Shown here in pieces: positions 7,951-17,830 of a DNA stretch of 38,135 nucleotides (position 1 is its first letter; the number at the start of each line of letters is the position of its first letter). The translations under genes were made by a program, and so were the position numbers. The notes under the pieces were generated by a model. That model had not been told where the DNA came from. It worked only from the letters and a program-made list of their open reading frames with translations, and searched no databases. The stretch covers positions 1-38,135 of the forward strand of contig WHTJ01000042.1 in assembly GCA_009377795.1 (NCBI GenBank). The letters are read 5' to 3'. This DNA comes from Propionibacteriales bacterium. Lineage in GTDB: Bacteria > Actinomycetota > Actinomycetes > Propionibacteriales > Nocardioidaceae.

Positions 7951-9201
7951 CTACTTGAGGAACTCGGGCACGTCGAGCTCGGCCGGATCGTCGAACTCGA
8001 CCGGCTTGGGCTTGCGAACCGGTGGCGGCAGCGGACGGTCGTCGCGCGAGGTCCGGTCCGCCCGATCGGCCGCGGCCGACGCGCCGACCGAGGAGCCGGA
8101 GGTCGCCGCACCCACACCGGACGGGATCGGCGGGTCCGGTCGTCCGGACCCGGTCCGCTCGTCGGCGGGCCGGGTCGGCCGGGCACCCGCCTGACCGTTC
8201 TGGCTGTTGGAGGTGTCCCGCCGCAGGGGAGACTGGGCGTGGTCGCGCCGCTTCGGCGTGCCGCCCTCGAATCCAGCCGCGATGACCGTGACCCGTACCT
8301 CGTCGCCGAGCGCGTCATCGATGACCGCGCCGAAGATGATGTTGGCCTCGTTGTGTGCCGCCTGCGACACGAGTGCCGCCGCCTCGTTGATCTCGAAGAG
8401 GCCGAGATCGGAGCCGCCCGCGATCGACAGCAGTACGCCGTGCGCGCCGTCGATCGACGCCTCCAGCAGCGGGCTCGACACCGCCATCTCCGAGGCGGCG
8501 ACCGCGCGGTCCTCGCCGCGAGCCGAGCCGATTCCCATCAGCGCGGACCCGGCGTTGGACATGATCGACTTGACGTCGGCGAAGTCCAGGTTGATCAGGC
8601 CGGGCGTGGTGATCAGGTCGGTGATACCGGAGACGCCCTGCAGCAGGACCTGGTCGGCCTGCTTGAACGCGTCAAGAACGCTCACGTGCCGGTCGCTGAT
8701 CGACAGCAGCCGGTCGTTCGGGATGACGATCAGCGTGTCGACCTCCTCGCGCAGCTTCTCGATGCCCTCGTCGGCCTGGTTCGCCCGGCGCCGCCCCTCG
8801 AACGCGAACGGCCGGGTGACGACCCCGATGGTCAGCGCGCCGAGCGATCGGGCGATCCGGGCCACCACGGGCGCGCCGCCGGTGCCGGTGCCGCCGCCCT
8901 CGCCGGCGGTCACGAACACCATGTCGGCGCCCTTGATGACGTCCTCGATCTCCTCGGCGTGATCGTCGGCCGCCTTGCCACCGACCGCCGGATCCGCGCC
9001 CGCGCCCAGACCGCGCGTGAGGTCCCGGCCAACGTCCAGCTTGACGTCGGCGTCGCTCATGAGCAGGGCCTGCGCATCGGTGTTGATCGCGATGAACTCG
9101 ACGCCCTTCAGACCGATCTCGATCATCCTGTTGACCGCGTTGACGCCACCACCGCCGATGCCGACGACCTTGATGACCGCGAGGTAGTTCTGCGCTGTCA
9201 T
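7951..9201 (-). CDS. ftsZ: FtsZ, tubulin-like cell division GTPase
   Basis: FtsZ polymerises with GTP into the Z-ring. The 416-residue protein has the GTP-binding GIGGGG motif (14-19), the tubulin signature GEGGGTGTG (100-108) and the T7 loop NLDFADVK (203-210), whose aspartate drives hydrolysis. A variable Pro/Ser/Arg-rich linker (about 320-400) leads to the C-terminal peptide [13 protein letters not shown], which binds SepF and other partners. ATG 9201 has GAGAGGG upstream. The 191-bp gap to ftsQ is the largest in the downstream half of the cluster and carries a promoter-like region, so ftsZ is probably transcribed both with the cluster and on its own. Confidence 0.99.
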   Translation of the reverse strand: MTAQNYLAVIKVVGIGGGGVNAVNRMIEIGLKGVEFIAINTDAQALLMSDADVKLDVGRDLTRGLGAGADPAVGGKAADDHAEEIEDVIKGADMVFVTAGEGGGTGTGGAPVVARIARSLGALTIGVVTRPFAFEGRRRANQADEGIEKLREEVDTLIVIPNDRLLSISDRHVSVLDAFKQADQVLLQGVSGITDLITTPGLINLDFADVKSIMSNAGSALMGIGSARGEDRAVAASEMAVSSPLLEASIDGAHGVLLSIAGGSDLGLFEINEAAALVSQAAHNEANIIFGAVIDDALGDEVRVTVIAAGFEGGTPKRRDHAQSPLRRDTSNSQNGQAGARPTRPADERTGSGRPDPPIPSGVGAATSGSSVGASAAADRADRTSRDDRPLPPPVRKPKPVEFDDPAELDVPEFLK

Positions 9202-9291
9202 GACAATGGCCCTCTCGCCTCGTAGTTCAACGCCGACGCGGGTGCGACGACGACCATCCGTCCGGGGAAGCTGGGAAGATCAACGACCCTC

Positions 9292-9322
9292 ACCCTCAAG
9301 TAGAGGGTTATAGTTATGTCAA
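9292..9322 (-). promoter_or_regulatory. ftsZ promoter region with overlapping inverted repeat
   Basis: On the minus strand a perfect TTGACA (9317-9322) lies about 116 bp before the ftsZ ATG. A 17-bp inverted repeat, accctc-5-gagggt (9292-9308), occupies the place where the -10 element would fall (TGAGGG or GAGGGT at 18-19 bp spacing). A further accctc copy (9286-9291) abuts it. The -10 assignment is uncertain. Confidence 0.6.
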
Positions 9323-9392
9323 CCTGGTCCTTGTCGAGGAAGTTACGCGAGCGCGGATGGGGCGATCAAAGCAACACGCCGGAATATGTGGA

Positions 9393-10112
9393 TCAATTGA
9401 CCGAGACGGTCGGCGCACCGGGGACACTCACGTCGTACACGGTCCCCTCGCGCCCGAGCAACGCGCCCAGCACCTCGGCCTTGACCATGGAGTCGGCCGC
9501 GCTCCCCCACACCACGGTGCGCCCGTCACGCAGATACAACGTGATCGAGTCCATCGTCGTGGCCTCGACCTCGCGCACCCGCCCGGCCAGGTCGCCCGGC
9601 AGCGCGGCGATCGCGGCCGCGGCCTCCTCCGCCGCCCGACGGCCGTCCGCCCGGACGACCGGCAACCGCGCGTCGACGCCGCCCTTCCGGCGGAAGGTCA
9701 CGCCCTCCGCATCGATCAGGACCCGCCCGGAGCCGGACTCGACCGCGGCCACGGCGGTCCGCTCGGTGACCGTGACCGCGATGGCATGCGGCCAGGCCAG
9801 CGAGACCTCGGCGCTCTCGACGACGGGGATCTCCTGCACGCGCTCGCGGACGTCGCCGAGGTCGACCCGGGCCAGCGGCACGCCCCGGGGTACGTCGGCC
9901 ACCTTGGCGATCCGCTGTTCCGCGATCGTGCGCACCCCGGCGACCCGGACCGACTCCACGGCGAGAACGGTCGAGAAGAAGACCAGCCACACCGCGCCCG
10001 CCACCATGGCGACGACGACCAGGAGGATCGCGAACCCGCGCCAGCTGGCCCATCGCCGCGACCACCGGCGGCGGGCGAACCGCCGCCTCGTCGCCGCGGA
10101 CCGCCGGCTCAC
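9393..10112 (-). CDS. ftsQ: FtsQ division protein
   Basis: FtsQ is a bitopic membrane protein that bridges FtsL and other divisome members to septal synthesis. The 239-residue protein has an Arg-rich cytoplasmic N-terminus (1-25), one membrane segment (about 27-48), an extracellular POTRA-like region beginning VESVRVAGVRTI, and the FtsQ core with WPHAIAVTVTERTAVA and VLIDAEGV. It starts at GTG 10112, overlapping the murC TGA as GTGA, so it is probably translationally coupled. Confidence 0.96.
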   Translation of the reverse strand: MSRRSAATRRRFARRRWSRRWASWRGFAILLVVVAMVAGAVWLVFFSTVLAVESVRVAGVRTIAEQRIAKVADVPRGVPLARVDLGDVRERVQEIPVVESAEVSLAWPHAIAVTVTERTAVAAVESGSGRVLIDAEGVTFRRKGGVDARLPVVRADGRRAAEEAAAAIAALPGDLAGRVREVEATTMDSITLYLRDGRTVVWGSAADSMVKAEVLGALLGREGTVYDVSVPGAPTVSVN

Positions 10113-11515
10113 GATCGCGCCTCCAGGGCGGCCAGCAGCTGTGGCCCGATCTCGGTGATATCACCGGCCCCGAGGGTGAGCAGCACATCTCCCGGACCGG
10201 CCCGTTCGGCCAGCGCCGGCACGACGGACTCCCGTTCCCGGGCGAAGAGGACGTCGCCCGGGACCTGCCGCGCCACCAACCCGCCGTCGACACCCGGCTC
10301 CGGCTCCTCTCGCGCGGGATAGACATCCATCACCACGACCCGGTCGGCGTCTCCGAGCGCCGCGCCCATCTCGGACGCGAAGATCCGAGTGCGGCTGAAC
10401 AGGTGCGGCTGGAAACAGACCACCAGCCGGCCGTCGCCGGCAAGCGCCCGGCCGGCGGCGATGTCGCTTCGGATCTCGGTCGGATGATGCGCGTAGCTGT
10501 CGTACACCCGCACGCCACCGGCCGCACCCTTCAGCTCCATCCGGCGCCGGGTGCCGGCGTACCGCGCGAGGCCGGCGCGCAGGCCGTCGAACCCGAACCC
10601 GAGCTGGAGCCCGGCCGCGACCGCGCACGCGGCGTCCAGCAGGTAGTGGAGGCCCGGGATCTGCAGCCGGATCTCGCCGAGCTCCGTGCCGTCACGGGTC
10701 AACGTGCAGGTCGAGGAGGTCGCCTCGATCTGCGGGTTCGTGATGCGGAGCGCGGCGTCCTCCGACCGTCCGACGCCGATCGTGGTCACGCCGCGCTCGC
10801 GGGCCGCGTCCGCGAGGTGCGACGCGCCGGAGTCGTCGACACAGCACACGACGAAGCCGTCGCGGTCTATGCGGTCGAGGAACCGCACGAACGCGTCCGC
10901 GTACGCCTCCGGTGTCTTCCAGATGTCCAGGTGGTCGGCCTCGACGTTGGTCACCACCGCGGCGTACGGCGAGTAGACCAGGAACGCCCCGTCGCTCTCG
11001 TCGGCCTCGGCGACGAACAGCCGGTCCCGGCCGTGGTGTGCGTTGGTCCCGGAGTGCGTCAGCTCGCCGCCGATGGCGTACGACGGGTCGGCGCCCGCGT
11101 CCTGCAGCGCCACCGTGAGCAGGGACGTGGTCGTGGTCTTGCCGTGGGTACCCGCGACCGCGACCACCCGGCGGTCCAGCATCAAAGCGTCCAGACCGGC
11201 GGAACGCGGTAGCAGGCGCAGACCCCGCCGGCCGGCCTCCCGCACCTCCGGGTTGTCCTCCGCCACCGCGGTCGACACGATCACCGTGTCGGCGTCGCCG
11301 AGCTGTCCGGCGGCATGACCGACGTAACAGGTCGCGCCGAGGTCGTGCAGGCTCTCCAGCACCGGCGACGCGTGCGCGTCGCTGCCGGACACCGTGATCC
11401 CGCGTTCGAGCATGATCCGCGCGATGCCGGATAGCCCCGCGCCGCCGATGCCCACGAAATGCACGCGGCCGAGCCGATCCGCCGGCAGCCGCTCCTCCGG
11501 AACCGGGATCCTCAC
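10109..11515 (-). CDS. murC: UDP-N-acetylmuramate--L-alanine ligase
   Basis: MurC adds L-alanine to UDP-MurNAc, the first amino acid of the stem peptide, using ATP in the cytoplasm. The 468-residue protein has the N-terminal Rossmann motif GIGGAGLSGIA (22-32), the ATP loop AGTHGKTTTT (121-130), and the C-terminal ligase domain with DSYAHHPTEI and FQPHLFSRT. GTG 11515 overlaps the murG TGA as GTGA. The frame stays open upstream of this start antisense-free into murG, but that extension is low-complexity Arg/Gly and is rejected. Confidence 0.98.
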   Translation of the reverse strand: MRIPVPEERLPADRLGRVHFVGIGGAGLSGIARIMLERGITVSGSDAHASPVLESLHDLGATCYVGHAAGQLGDADTVIVSTAVAEDNPEVREAGRRGLRLLPRSAGLDALMLDRRVVAVAGTHGKTTTTSLLTVALQDAGADPSYAIGGELTHSGTNAHHGRDRLFVAEADESDGAFLVYSPYAAVVTNVEADHLDIWKTPEAYADAFVRFLDRIDRDGFVVCCVDDSGASHLADAARERGVTTIGVGRSEDAALRITNPQIEATSSTCTLTRDGTELGEIRLQIPGLHYLLDAACAVAAGLQLGFGFDGLRAGLARYAGTRRRMELKGAAGGVRVYDSYAHHPTEIRSDIAAGRALAGDGRLVVCFQPHLFSRTRIFASEMGAALGDADRVVVMDVYPAREEPEPGVDGGLVARQVPGDVLFARERESVVPALAERAGPGDVLLTLGAGDITEIGPQLLAALEARS

Positions 11516-12606
11516 GCGGCGTACCCACCGGCGTCGAGGACCATCCGGGCGAGCCGCTCGTCGGCGTCGCGCCGGATCAGGCCTTCCGCGGCCCGGCTCA
11601 TCCGGTCCAGTCGGGCCCGATCGGCCAGCAGCGGTACGACGTGCTCCCCCACCCACTCGGCCGTGAGATCGGCGTCGTCCACCAGCAGCCCGCCGCCCGC
11701 CTCCACGACGGCGCGGGCGTTGAGCGCCTGTTCGCCGTTGCCGTGCGGCAGCGGCACGAACACCGCGGGCAGGCCGAGCGCGGACACCTCGGTGACCGTG
11801 TTGGAGCCGCACCGGCAGACCAGCGCGTCCGCGGCCGAGTAGGCGAGATCCATCCGGTCGACGTACGGCTCCACGACGTACGCCGGATCGTCCGGCCGGT
11901 CCGCCACCTTCACCTCGCCGCGGGGCCCGGACACGTGCAGCACCTGGATGCCGGCCGCGCGGAGCGCATGCGCGGCGGCGCTCACCGCGTCGTTGATCCG
12001 CTTGGCGCCCTGCGATCCCCCCGTGACCAGCAGGGTGGGCCGGTCGGGATCCAGGCCGAACGCGGCGCGCCCTTCGGCGCGCATCGCGGCCCGGTCAGTG
12101 TCCGAGATCAGCTTGCGGATCGGCAGCCCGACGTACTGACCGTGCGGGATCTCCGTGTCGGGAAAGGACGTGGCGACGAGCCCGGTGCAGAACCGGGCGG
12201 CGAACTTGTTCGCGATCCCGGGCAGGGCGTTGCCCTCGTGTACGACGATCGGGATCCGCCGGCGCCTCGCGGCGACGTACGCCGGGACGCTGACGTAACC
12301 ACCGAACCCCACGACGACGTCGGGGCGTACCCGGTCGAGGACCGCGTGGGTGTCCTTGACTGCGGCACGGAGCCGGGCGGGCACGCGCAGCAGCTCCGCT
12401 CCCGGCCGCCGGGGCAATGGCACCGGCGGGATCAGCTCCAGCGGCAGCCCGGCCTCGGGAATGACCCGGACCTCGATTCCCCGCGAGGTTCCCAGCGCGG
12501 TCACCTCGGCGTCGGGCACGAGCCGGCGGACGGCGTCCGCGGTCGCGATCAACGGCGAGGTGTGCCCGGCCGTGCCGCCGCCCGCCATCAGAATCCGTAC
12601 CGTCAC
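11512..12606 (-). CDS. murG: MurG, lipid II-forming GlcNAc transferase
   Basis: MurG is a GT-B glycosyltransferase on the inner membrane face that transfers GlcNAc from UDP-GlcNAc to lipid I, giving lipid II. The 364-residue protein has the Gly-rich loop GGGTAGH (9-15), GFGGYVSVPA, the acceptor-site HEGNALPGIANK (usually HEQN), GGSQGAKRIN, and the donor-site stretch PLPHGNGEQALNA. GTG 12606 follows a GGGGGCG ribosome site, 3 bp after the ftsW stop. MurC overlaps its end. Confidence 0.98.
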   Translation of the reverse strand: MTVRILMAGGGTAGHTSPLIATADAVRRLVPDAEVTALGTSRGIEVRVIPEAGLPLELIPPVPLPRRPGAELLRVPARLRAAVKDTHAVLDRVRPDVVVGFGGYVSVPAYVAARRRRIPIVVHEGNALPGIANKFAARFCTGLVATSFPDTEIPHGQYVGLPIRKLISDTDRAAMRAEGRAAFGLDPDRPTLLVTGGSQGAKRINDAVSAAAHALRAAGIQVLHVSGPRGEVKVADRPDDPAYVVEPYVDRMDLAYSAADALVCRCGSNTVTEVSALGLPAVFVPLPHGNGEQALNARAVVEAGGGLLVDDADLTAEWVGEHVVPLLADRARLDRMSRAAEGLIRRDADERLARMVLDAGGYAA

Positions 12607-12609
12607 CGG

Positions 12610-13854
12610 TCAACGCCCCCGTCGTGGACGGGCCAGTCCCCAGCGGGCGGCGATTCCCTGCTTGTGGTGGGCGCGCCAGGCCGCTGCGGCTCCCGGCTCG
12701 GTCTTCGCCAGGCTGGTCAGCAGGCCCAGGGCGACGAGCGTCGGCAGCAGCGACGAGCCGCCGTACGACACCAGCGGAAGGGGGACCCCGATCACCGGAA
12801 GCAGGCCGAGCACCATGCCGATGTTGATGATCGCCTGGGACGACAGCCACACCGTGATTCCGGCGGCGGCGTACCGGGCGAACCGGTCGCGCGTTCGGGT
12901 GGCGATGCGAAGCCCCGCATACGCCAGGACGGCGAAGAGGACGATCACCACCAGAGCGCCGAACAGTCCGAGCTCCTCGCCGATGATCGCGAAGATGAAG
13001 TCGTTGTGCGCGGCCGGGAGCTTGCCCTCCCATTTCTGCGTGCTCGCTCCGAGCCCGACCCCCCACCAGCCGCCGTTGGCGAGTGCGAAGAAGCCGTGCG
13101 CCGCCTGCCAGCCGGTGTCCTCGTAGTCCGCGAACGGGTTGACGAAGTTTGTCAGCCGGTCCACCCGGTTCGAGCTCAGCGACACCAGGAAGAGCGCGAG
13201 GCCACCGACCGCGAGCGCCGAGCCGACGAACAGCCGCGCCGGCGCACCCACGGTCCACACCATGCCCAGCACGATCGCGAAGAGGACCAGCGCCGTACCG
13301 AGGTCGTGTTGGCCGACCACCAGACCGGACACCAGCGCGGCGATCGGAACCATCGGCCACAGCAGGTGCCGCCACCTGTCGAACCTTCGGCTCTGCCGAC
13401 TGTAATGAGCCGCCAGCCAGACCACGAGCGTGAGCTTAGCCAGCTCCGACGGCTGGATCCGGAACGGGCCGCCGAACGAGATCCAGTTGCGGTTGCCGGC
13501 CACATCGACACCCAGCGGCGTGTACGTGAGCACCAGGAGCCCGACCGTGAGCAGCAGGGCGAGACCCGCCGAACGCCGGATCACACCGATCGGGAGCCGG
13601 GACGCCAGCCACGCCAGCGGGAGCGCCACCAGCACCCAGATCGCCTGCCGGAAGAAGACGGTGTACGAGCTGCCCGTGTCGTAGAACGCCTGGACGCTGG
13701 ACGCGCTCAGGACCATCAGCAGGCCGAGCGCGAGCAGCAGTGCCGAGACGCCGCGCACGAGGTGGTACGACGTGAGCGGCCGGTCGAGGAAGTACCGCAC
13801 CCATGCCTTCAGGCCGGTGGTTCGAGGGTCACGCTGATCGGTCGTGGTCGTCAC
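12610..13854 (-). CDS. ftsW: FtsW, septal peptidoglycan glycosyltransferase (SEDS family)
   Basis: SEDS proteins polymerise lipid II into glycan strands together with a class B PBP, here FtsI. The protein is 414 residues from GTG 13854 and has about ten membrane segments. SEDS signatures include GNRNWISFGGPFRIQPSE, HDLGTALVL, HNDFIFAIIGEELG and PLVSYGGSSLL. The start at 13854 is preferred over the open upstream frame (to 13905) because GGAGGG lies six bases before it. A 66-bp gap separates it from murD. Confidence 0.97.
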   Translation of the reverse strand: MTTTTDQRDPRTTGLKAWVRYFLDRPLTSYHLVRGVSALLLALGLLMVLSASSVQAFYDTGSSYTVFFRQAIWVLVALPLAWLASRLPIGVIRRSAGLALLLTVGLLVLTYTPLGVDVAGNRNWISFGGPFRIQPSELAKLTLVVWLAAHYSRQSRRFDRWRHLLWPMVPIAALVSGLVVGQHDLGTALVLFAIVLGMVWTVGAPARLFVGSALAVGGLALFLVSLSSNRVDRLTNFVNPFADYEDTGWQAAHGFFALANGGWWGVGLGASTQKWEGKLPAAHNDFIFAIIGEELGLFGALVVIVLFAVLAYAGLRIATRTRDRFARYAAAGITVWLSSQAIINIGMVLGLLPVIGVPLPLVSYGGSSLLPTLVALGLLTSLAKTEPGAAAAWRAHHKQGIAARWGLARPRRGR

Positions 13855-13920
13855 GTCCAACCCTCCCTCGATGACGCGGGGTCCGCGGTCGACCCGGACA
13901 CGCACCGAGGCCGGACGACC

Positions 13921-15366
13921 TCAACGCACGCCGAGCCTGGCCGCGGCGGCGGCGAAATCGTCACCGCGCACGGTGTAATTGGCGAACTGGTCCCAGGACG
14001 CGCAGCCCGGTGCGAGCAGCACGGTGTCGCCGGGGACAGCCATCCGTGCCGCCTCGCGGACGACGCGATCCATGATCGAAGTCTCGCCGTCGTCGACCTC
14101 GATCAGCGGGACCTCGGGCGCGTGTCGCGCCAATGCGTCCGCGATCACACGACGGTCGGTGCCCAGCAGCACCACGCCGCGCAGCCGTTCGCGTACCTGC
14201 TGCACCAGCTCGTCGAAGCTCGCGCCCTTGGCGAGGCCACCGGCGATCCAGACCACCGGGTCGTACGCGTGCAGAGCGGCGGCCGCCGCGTGCGGGTTGG
14301 TGGCCTTGGAGTCGTTGACGTACGCCACGCCGTCCAGCTCGCCCAGGACCGTGACCCGGTGCGCGACCGGCTCGAACTGGCGAAGGCCCGCGCCGACCGC
14401 CGCCGGGGTCAGGCCGTAGGCCCGGGCGAGGGCGGCCGCGGCCAGCGCATTGCCGACGTTGTGCGGGCCGGCCGGCCGCACGTCGACCGCGGGACACAGC
14501 TCGGCGGCGAACTCCTCGGGATCGTCGACGAACGCCCGGTCGGCGAGCACGCCGTCGATCACCCCGAGCATGCCCGGCCGCGGGACGTCCAGCGTGAAGC
14601 CGAGGACGCGGCAGCCGGGCGCGGTGTCGGCCTCGCGCACCATGGTCTCGGTCACCCGATCGGCCACGTTGTAGACCGCGGCGACCCGGCAGCGCTGGTA
14701 GATCCGGGCCTTGTCGCGGGTGTACGCCTCCAGTGAGCCGTGCCAGTCGAGGTGGTCCGGCGCGACGTTGAGGACCACGGCGGCCTCCGCGGCCGGCGAG
14801 TACGCCCAGTGCAGCTGGAAGCTCGACAGCTCGACCGCGATGACGTCGTACGTCTTGGGATCCGTCACCGCCTCGAGCAGCGGCGTACCGACGTTGCCGG
14901 CCGCGATCGTACGCGCCCCGCTGGCCCGCAGCATCGACGCCAGCATCTCCGTGGTCGTGGTCTTGCCGTTGGTACCCGTCACGCAGAGCCACGGCGCCGG
15001 GTCCGGGCCGCGCAGCCGCCACGCCAGCTCGACCTCGCCCCAGACCGGCACCCGGCGGGCGACGGCATCGCGCAGTACGGCGGCGGTCGGCCGCCATCCC
15101 GGCGAGGCCACCACCAGGTCGGTGTCCGGCAGCGTGTCGGCGGCCCCGGGTCCGAGCCGTACGCCGGCTCCGAGCGCCTCCAACGCCGCGGCCTTCGCCC
15201 GATGGGGATCGTCCTCGCCCTCGTCCACCACCGTGACCCGCGCGCCGAGCCGCGCCAGCGCATCCGCGGCGGCGAACCCGGAGGCGCCGATGCCGGCCAC
15301 CACGACCCGCACCTCCGGCCAACGGGACTCGCGATCAGCGCATGGCAGCCATTCGACTGCGCTCAC
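13921..15366 (-). CDS. murD: UDP-N-acetylmuramoylalanine--D-glutamate ligase
   Basis: MurD adds D-glutamate to UDP-MurNAc-L-Ala with ATP. The 481-residue protein has the N-terminal nucleotide motif GIGASG (25-30), the ATP loop GTNGKTTT (131-138), the ELSSFQL block, [10 protein letters not shown], and the C-terminal [10 protein letters not shown] and [11 protein letters not shown] motifs. GTG 15366 overlaps the mraY TGA as GTGA. An open frame continues far upstream antisense-free across mraY in another phase and is not part of this protein. Confidence 0.98.
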   Translation of the reverse strand: MSAVEWLPCADRESRWPEVRVVVAGIGASGFAAADALARLGARVTVVDEGEDDPHRAKAAALEALGAGVRLGPGAADTLPDTDLVVASPGWRPTAAVLRDAVARRVPVWGEVELAWRLRGPDPAPWLCVTGTNGKTTTTEMLASMLRASGARTIAAGNVGTPLLEAVTDPKTYDVIAVELSSFQLHWAYSPAAEAAVVLNVAPDHLDWHGSLEAYTRDKARIYQRCRVAAVYNVADRVTETMVREADTAPGCRVLGFTLDVPRPGMLGVIDGVLADRAFVDDPEEFAAELCPAVDVRPAGPHNVGNALAAAALARAYGLTPAAVGAGLRQFEPVAHRVTVLGELDGVAYVNDSKATNPHAAAAALHAYDPVVWIAGGLAKGASFDELVQQVRERLRGVVLLGTDRRVIADALARHAPEVPLIEVDDGETSIMDRVVREAARMAVPGDTVLLAPGCASWDQFANYTVRGDDFAAAAARLGVR

Positions 15367-16427
15367 GCCCCGGCCACCCATTCGGCGTAGAAGATGCCCA
15401 ACCCGGCCGCGACACAGAGGCCCGCGATGATCCAGAACCGGATCACGATGGTCACCTCGGCCCACCCCTTGAGCTCGAAATGGTGTTGCAGCGGAGCCAT
15501 CCTGAACAGTCGTTTGCCCCGAGTGAGCTTGAAATAGCCCACCTGCAAGATTACCGACAGCGTGATGATCACGAACAGGCCGCCGATGACGAGCAGCAGC
15601 ACCTCGGTGCGAGTCAGCACCGCGAAACCGGCGAGCGCGCCACCGAGCGAGAGCGAGCCGGTGTCGCCCATGAAGATCTTGGCCGGCGCAGCGTTCCACC
15701 ACAGGAACCCGAAGCAGGCGCCGGTGAGCGCGGCGGCCACGACCGCCAGGTCGTACGGGTCTCGCACCTCGTAACACTTCGGCCCGGCCGGTCCCTGACA
15801 GCTCTGGTTGAACTGCCAGATGCACACCAGCGTGTACGCGCCCAGCACCATCACCGACGTACCGGTGGCCAGGCCGTCGAGACCGTCGGTGAGGTTCACC
15901 GCGTTGCTGGTACCGCCGACCATGAGCAACACCCAGATGACGACCAGCAGGAGGGGCATCTCCCAGCCCTCGATGTCCCGGATGAACGAGATGAACTGCG
16001 AGGCCGGCCGGCGTCCGTACTCGTTGGGGAACTGCAGGGCGAGGACCGCGAACGTCACCGCGACGATCGTCTGTCCGGCCATCTTGGCCTTCGTGCGCAG
16101 ACCGAGACTGCGCTGCTTGGAGACCTTGATGAAGTCGTCGACGAACCCGACCATCCCGAGACCCACGAACAGGAACAACAGCAGCGCACCCGACGCCGAG
16201 GGCCCGTCGCCGGTGAAGATCTTGGCGCCGACGTAGCCGAACACGACCGCGCAGATGATCACCAGCCCGCCCATGGTGGGCGTGCCCCGCTTGGTGTGGT
16301 GGGACGTCGGGCCGTCGTCGCGGATCAGCTGTCCGTAGCCCTGCCGGACCAGGACCTTGATCGCCAGCCGGGTCCCCAGCAACGTCGCGAGGAGGCTGAG
16401 CCCTCCGGCGAGCAGGATCGCTCTCAT
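15363..16427 (-). CDS. mraY: MraY, lipid I synthase (phospho-MurNAc-pentapeptide transferase)
   Basis: MraY transfers phospho-MurNAc-pentapeptide from UDP to undecaprenyl phosphate in the membrane. The 354-residue protein has about ten membrane segments and the active-site motifs TPTMGG, the aspartate pair in GFVDDFIK (97-98), [19 protein letters not shown], and the histidine-bearing [13 protein letters not shown] 16427 overlaps the murF TGA as ATGA. It is followed, again with overlap, by murD. Confidence 0.99.
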   Translation of the reverse strand: MRAILLAGGLSLLATLLGTRLAIKVLVRQGYGQLIRDDGPTSHHTKRGTPTMGGLVIICAVVFGYVGAKIFTGDGPSASGALLLFLFVGLGMVGFVDDFIKVSKQRSLGLRTKAKMAGQTIVAVTFAVLALQFPNEYGRRPASQFISFIRDIEGWEMPLLLVVIWVLLMVGGTSNAVNLTDGLDGLATGTSVMVLGAYTLVCIWQFNQSCQGPAGPKCYEVRDPYDLAVVAAALTGACFGFLWWNAAPAKIFMGDTGSLSLGGALAGFAVLTRTEVLLLVIGGLFVIITLSVILQVGYFKLTRGKRLFRMAPLQHHFELKGWAEVTIVIRFWIIAGLCVAAGLGIFYAEWVAGA

Positions 16428-17830
16428 GAACCGAGCCTTTCCGGGTCCCGGACCGGGTGGGTGAGCAGCGCCTCCGCGATCCGCTCGAACCCGGCCGCAC
16501 GTGAGGCCTTGACGAGTACGACGTCACCGACGCCGACGTCCTCCCGCAGCCGTTCGATCGCCGCGTCGACGTCGGGGACGAAGACCGACTCGCCGTTCCG
16601 GTAGCCCTCGAGCTCGGCGCCGGTGTGGATCGCCCGCGCGCCCTCCTCGACGACCAGCAGCCGCGCCACACCCAGCCGGGCGGCCTGCCGTCCGACGGCG
16701 GTGTGTTCTTCCGCTGCGGCCGCACCGAGCTCCTTCATCTCTCCGAGCACGGCGACCGTACGGCGTTCGCCGCCCCCGAGCGCGACCAGCGTGTGCAGGG
16801 CGGCGCGCACCGAGTCCGGGTTGGCGTTGTACGCGTCGTTGACCACGGTGACACCGTCGGCGCGCTCGTGGACCTCCATCCGCCAGGGGGAGCGCGGCTC
16901 CGCGTGGTTCAGCGCGTACGCGATCGTCTCGGACCCGACACCGCAACCATGCGCGACCGCGGCGGCGGCCACCGCGTTGGCCGCCTGGTGCTCACCGACC
17001 AGCGGCAACGCCACGTCGACCGCCCCGTCCGGCAGCGACAGCCGGAACCGGGGACGCGCGAGCCGGTCGAGCGCGAGGTCGCTCACGGAGACGTCGGCGG
17101 GTCTCGCACGTCCGAACGTGAGCACCCGGGTCTCGGTCAGGGCGCGCATCCCCACCACGAGATCGTCGTCCGCGTTGAGGACGGCCAGCCCGTCGGCCGG
17201 GAGGGCCTGCACGAGCTCCCCCTTGGCACGCGCGATGTCGTCCCGGCTGCCGAACTCCCCCAGATGCGCGATACCGATGTTGAGCACGGCGCCGACGTCC
17301 GGCTCGACGATGCCCGCGAGATAACCGATGTGCCCGTGACCGCGAGCGCCCATCTCGATCACGAGATGACGGGTGCTCCGGTCGGCCTCGAGCGCCGTGA
17401 GCGGAACGCCGAGCTCGTTGTTGAACGACTCCCGCGGCGCGATGGTGGGACCGGCCTGCTCCAGGATCTGGGCGACCAGATCCTTGGTGCCGGTCTTACC
17501 CTGTGACCCGGTGATCGCGACCACCCGGCATTCCGGCAACTGCGCAACCACGTGCGCCGCGAGCGAGCCCAGCGCCTCGACCGGGTCGTCCACCACCACG
17601 CACGGAGCGTCGACCGGCCGCGAGGCGAGCACCGCGGATCCGCCGGAACGCACGGCATCCGCCGCGTAGTCGTGGCCGTCGGCATGCTCGCCCGCGACCG
17701 CCACGAACAGCCCGCCGGCACGAGGAGTGCGTGAGTCCACGAACGCCGGACCGCTGACCACCACGTCGCGGTCACCGTGGGTCTCGCCGCCGACGACGGC
17801 GGCGATCTCGTTCAGGGTCATGGGAATCAT
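16424..17830 (-). CDS. murF: UDP-MurNAc-tripeptide--D-Ala-D-Ala ligase
   Basis: MurF adds D-Ala-D-Ala to UDP-MurNAc-tripeptide, completing the pentapeptide. The 468-residue protein shows [14 protein letters not shown] in the N-terminal uridine-binding domain, the ATP loop GSQGKTGTK (108-116), [22 protein letters not shown] and [10 protein letters not shown] in the C-terminal ligase domain. ATG 17830 overlaps the murE TGA as ATGA, and MurF in turn overlaps mraY. Confidence 0.98.
   Translation of the reverse strand: MIPMTLNEIAAVVGGETHGDRDVVVSGPAFVDSRTPRAGGLFVAVAGEHADGHDYAADAVRSGGSAVLASRPVDAPCVVVDDPVEALGSLAAHVVAQLPECRVVAITGSQGKTGTKDLVAQILEQAGPTIAPRESFNNELGVPLTALEADRSTRHLVIEMGARGHGHIGYLAGIVEPDVGAVLNIGIAHLGEFGSRDDIARAKGELVQALPADGLAVLNADDDLVVGMRALTETRVLTFGRARPADVSVSDLALDRLARPRFRLSLPDGAVDVALPLVGEHQAANAVAAAAVAHGCGVGSETIAYALNHAEPRSPWRMEVHERADGVTVVNDAYNANPDSVRAALHTLVALGGGERRTVAVLGEMKELGAAAAEEHTAVGRQAARLGVARLLVVEEGARAIHTGAELEGYRNGESVFVPDVDAAIERLREDVGVGDVVLVKASRAAGFERIAEALLTHPVRDPERLGS

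Noticed and set aside
7159-9225. A 688-residue plus-strand frame across pgeF and ftsZ
   Set aside because: It is antisense to two certain genes and has no recognisable domain.
11641-14736. A 1031-residue plus-strand frame across murG, ftsW and murD
   Set aside because: It lies antisense to three well-defined genes; the composition is dominated by Arg, Gly, Asp and His.
15367-16725. N-terminal extension of murD across mraY
   Set aside because: The frame is open only by GC bias. MurD starts at GTG 15366, coupled to the mraY stop.
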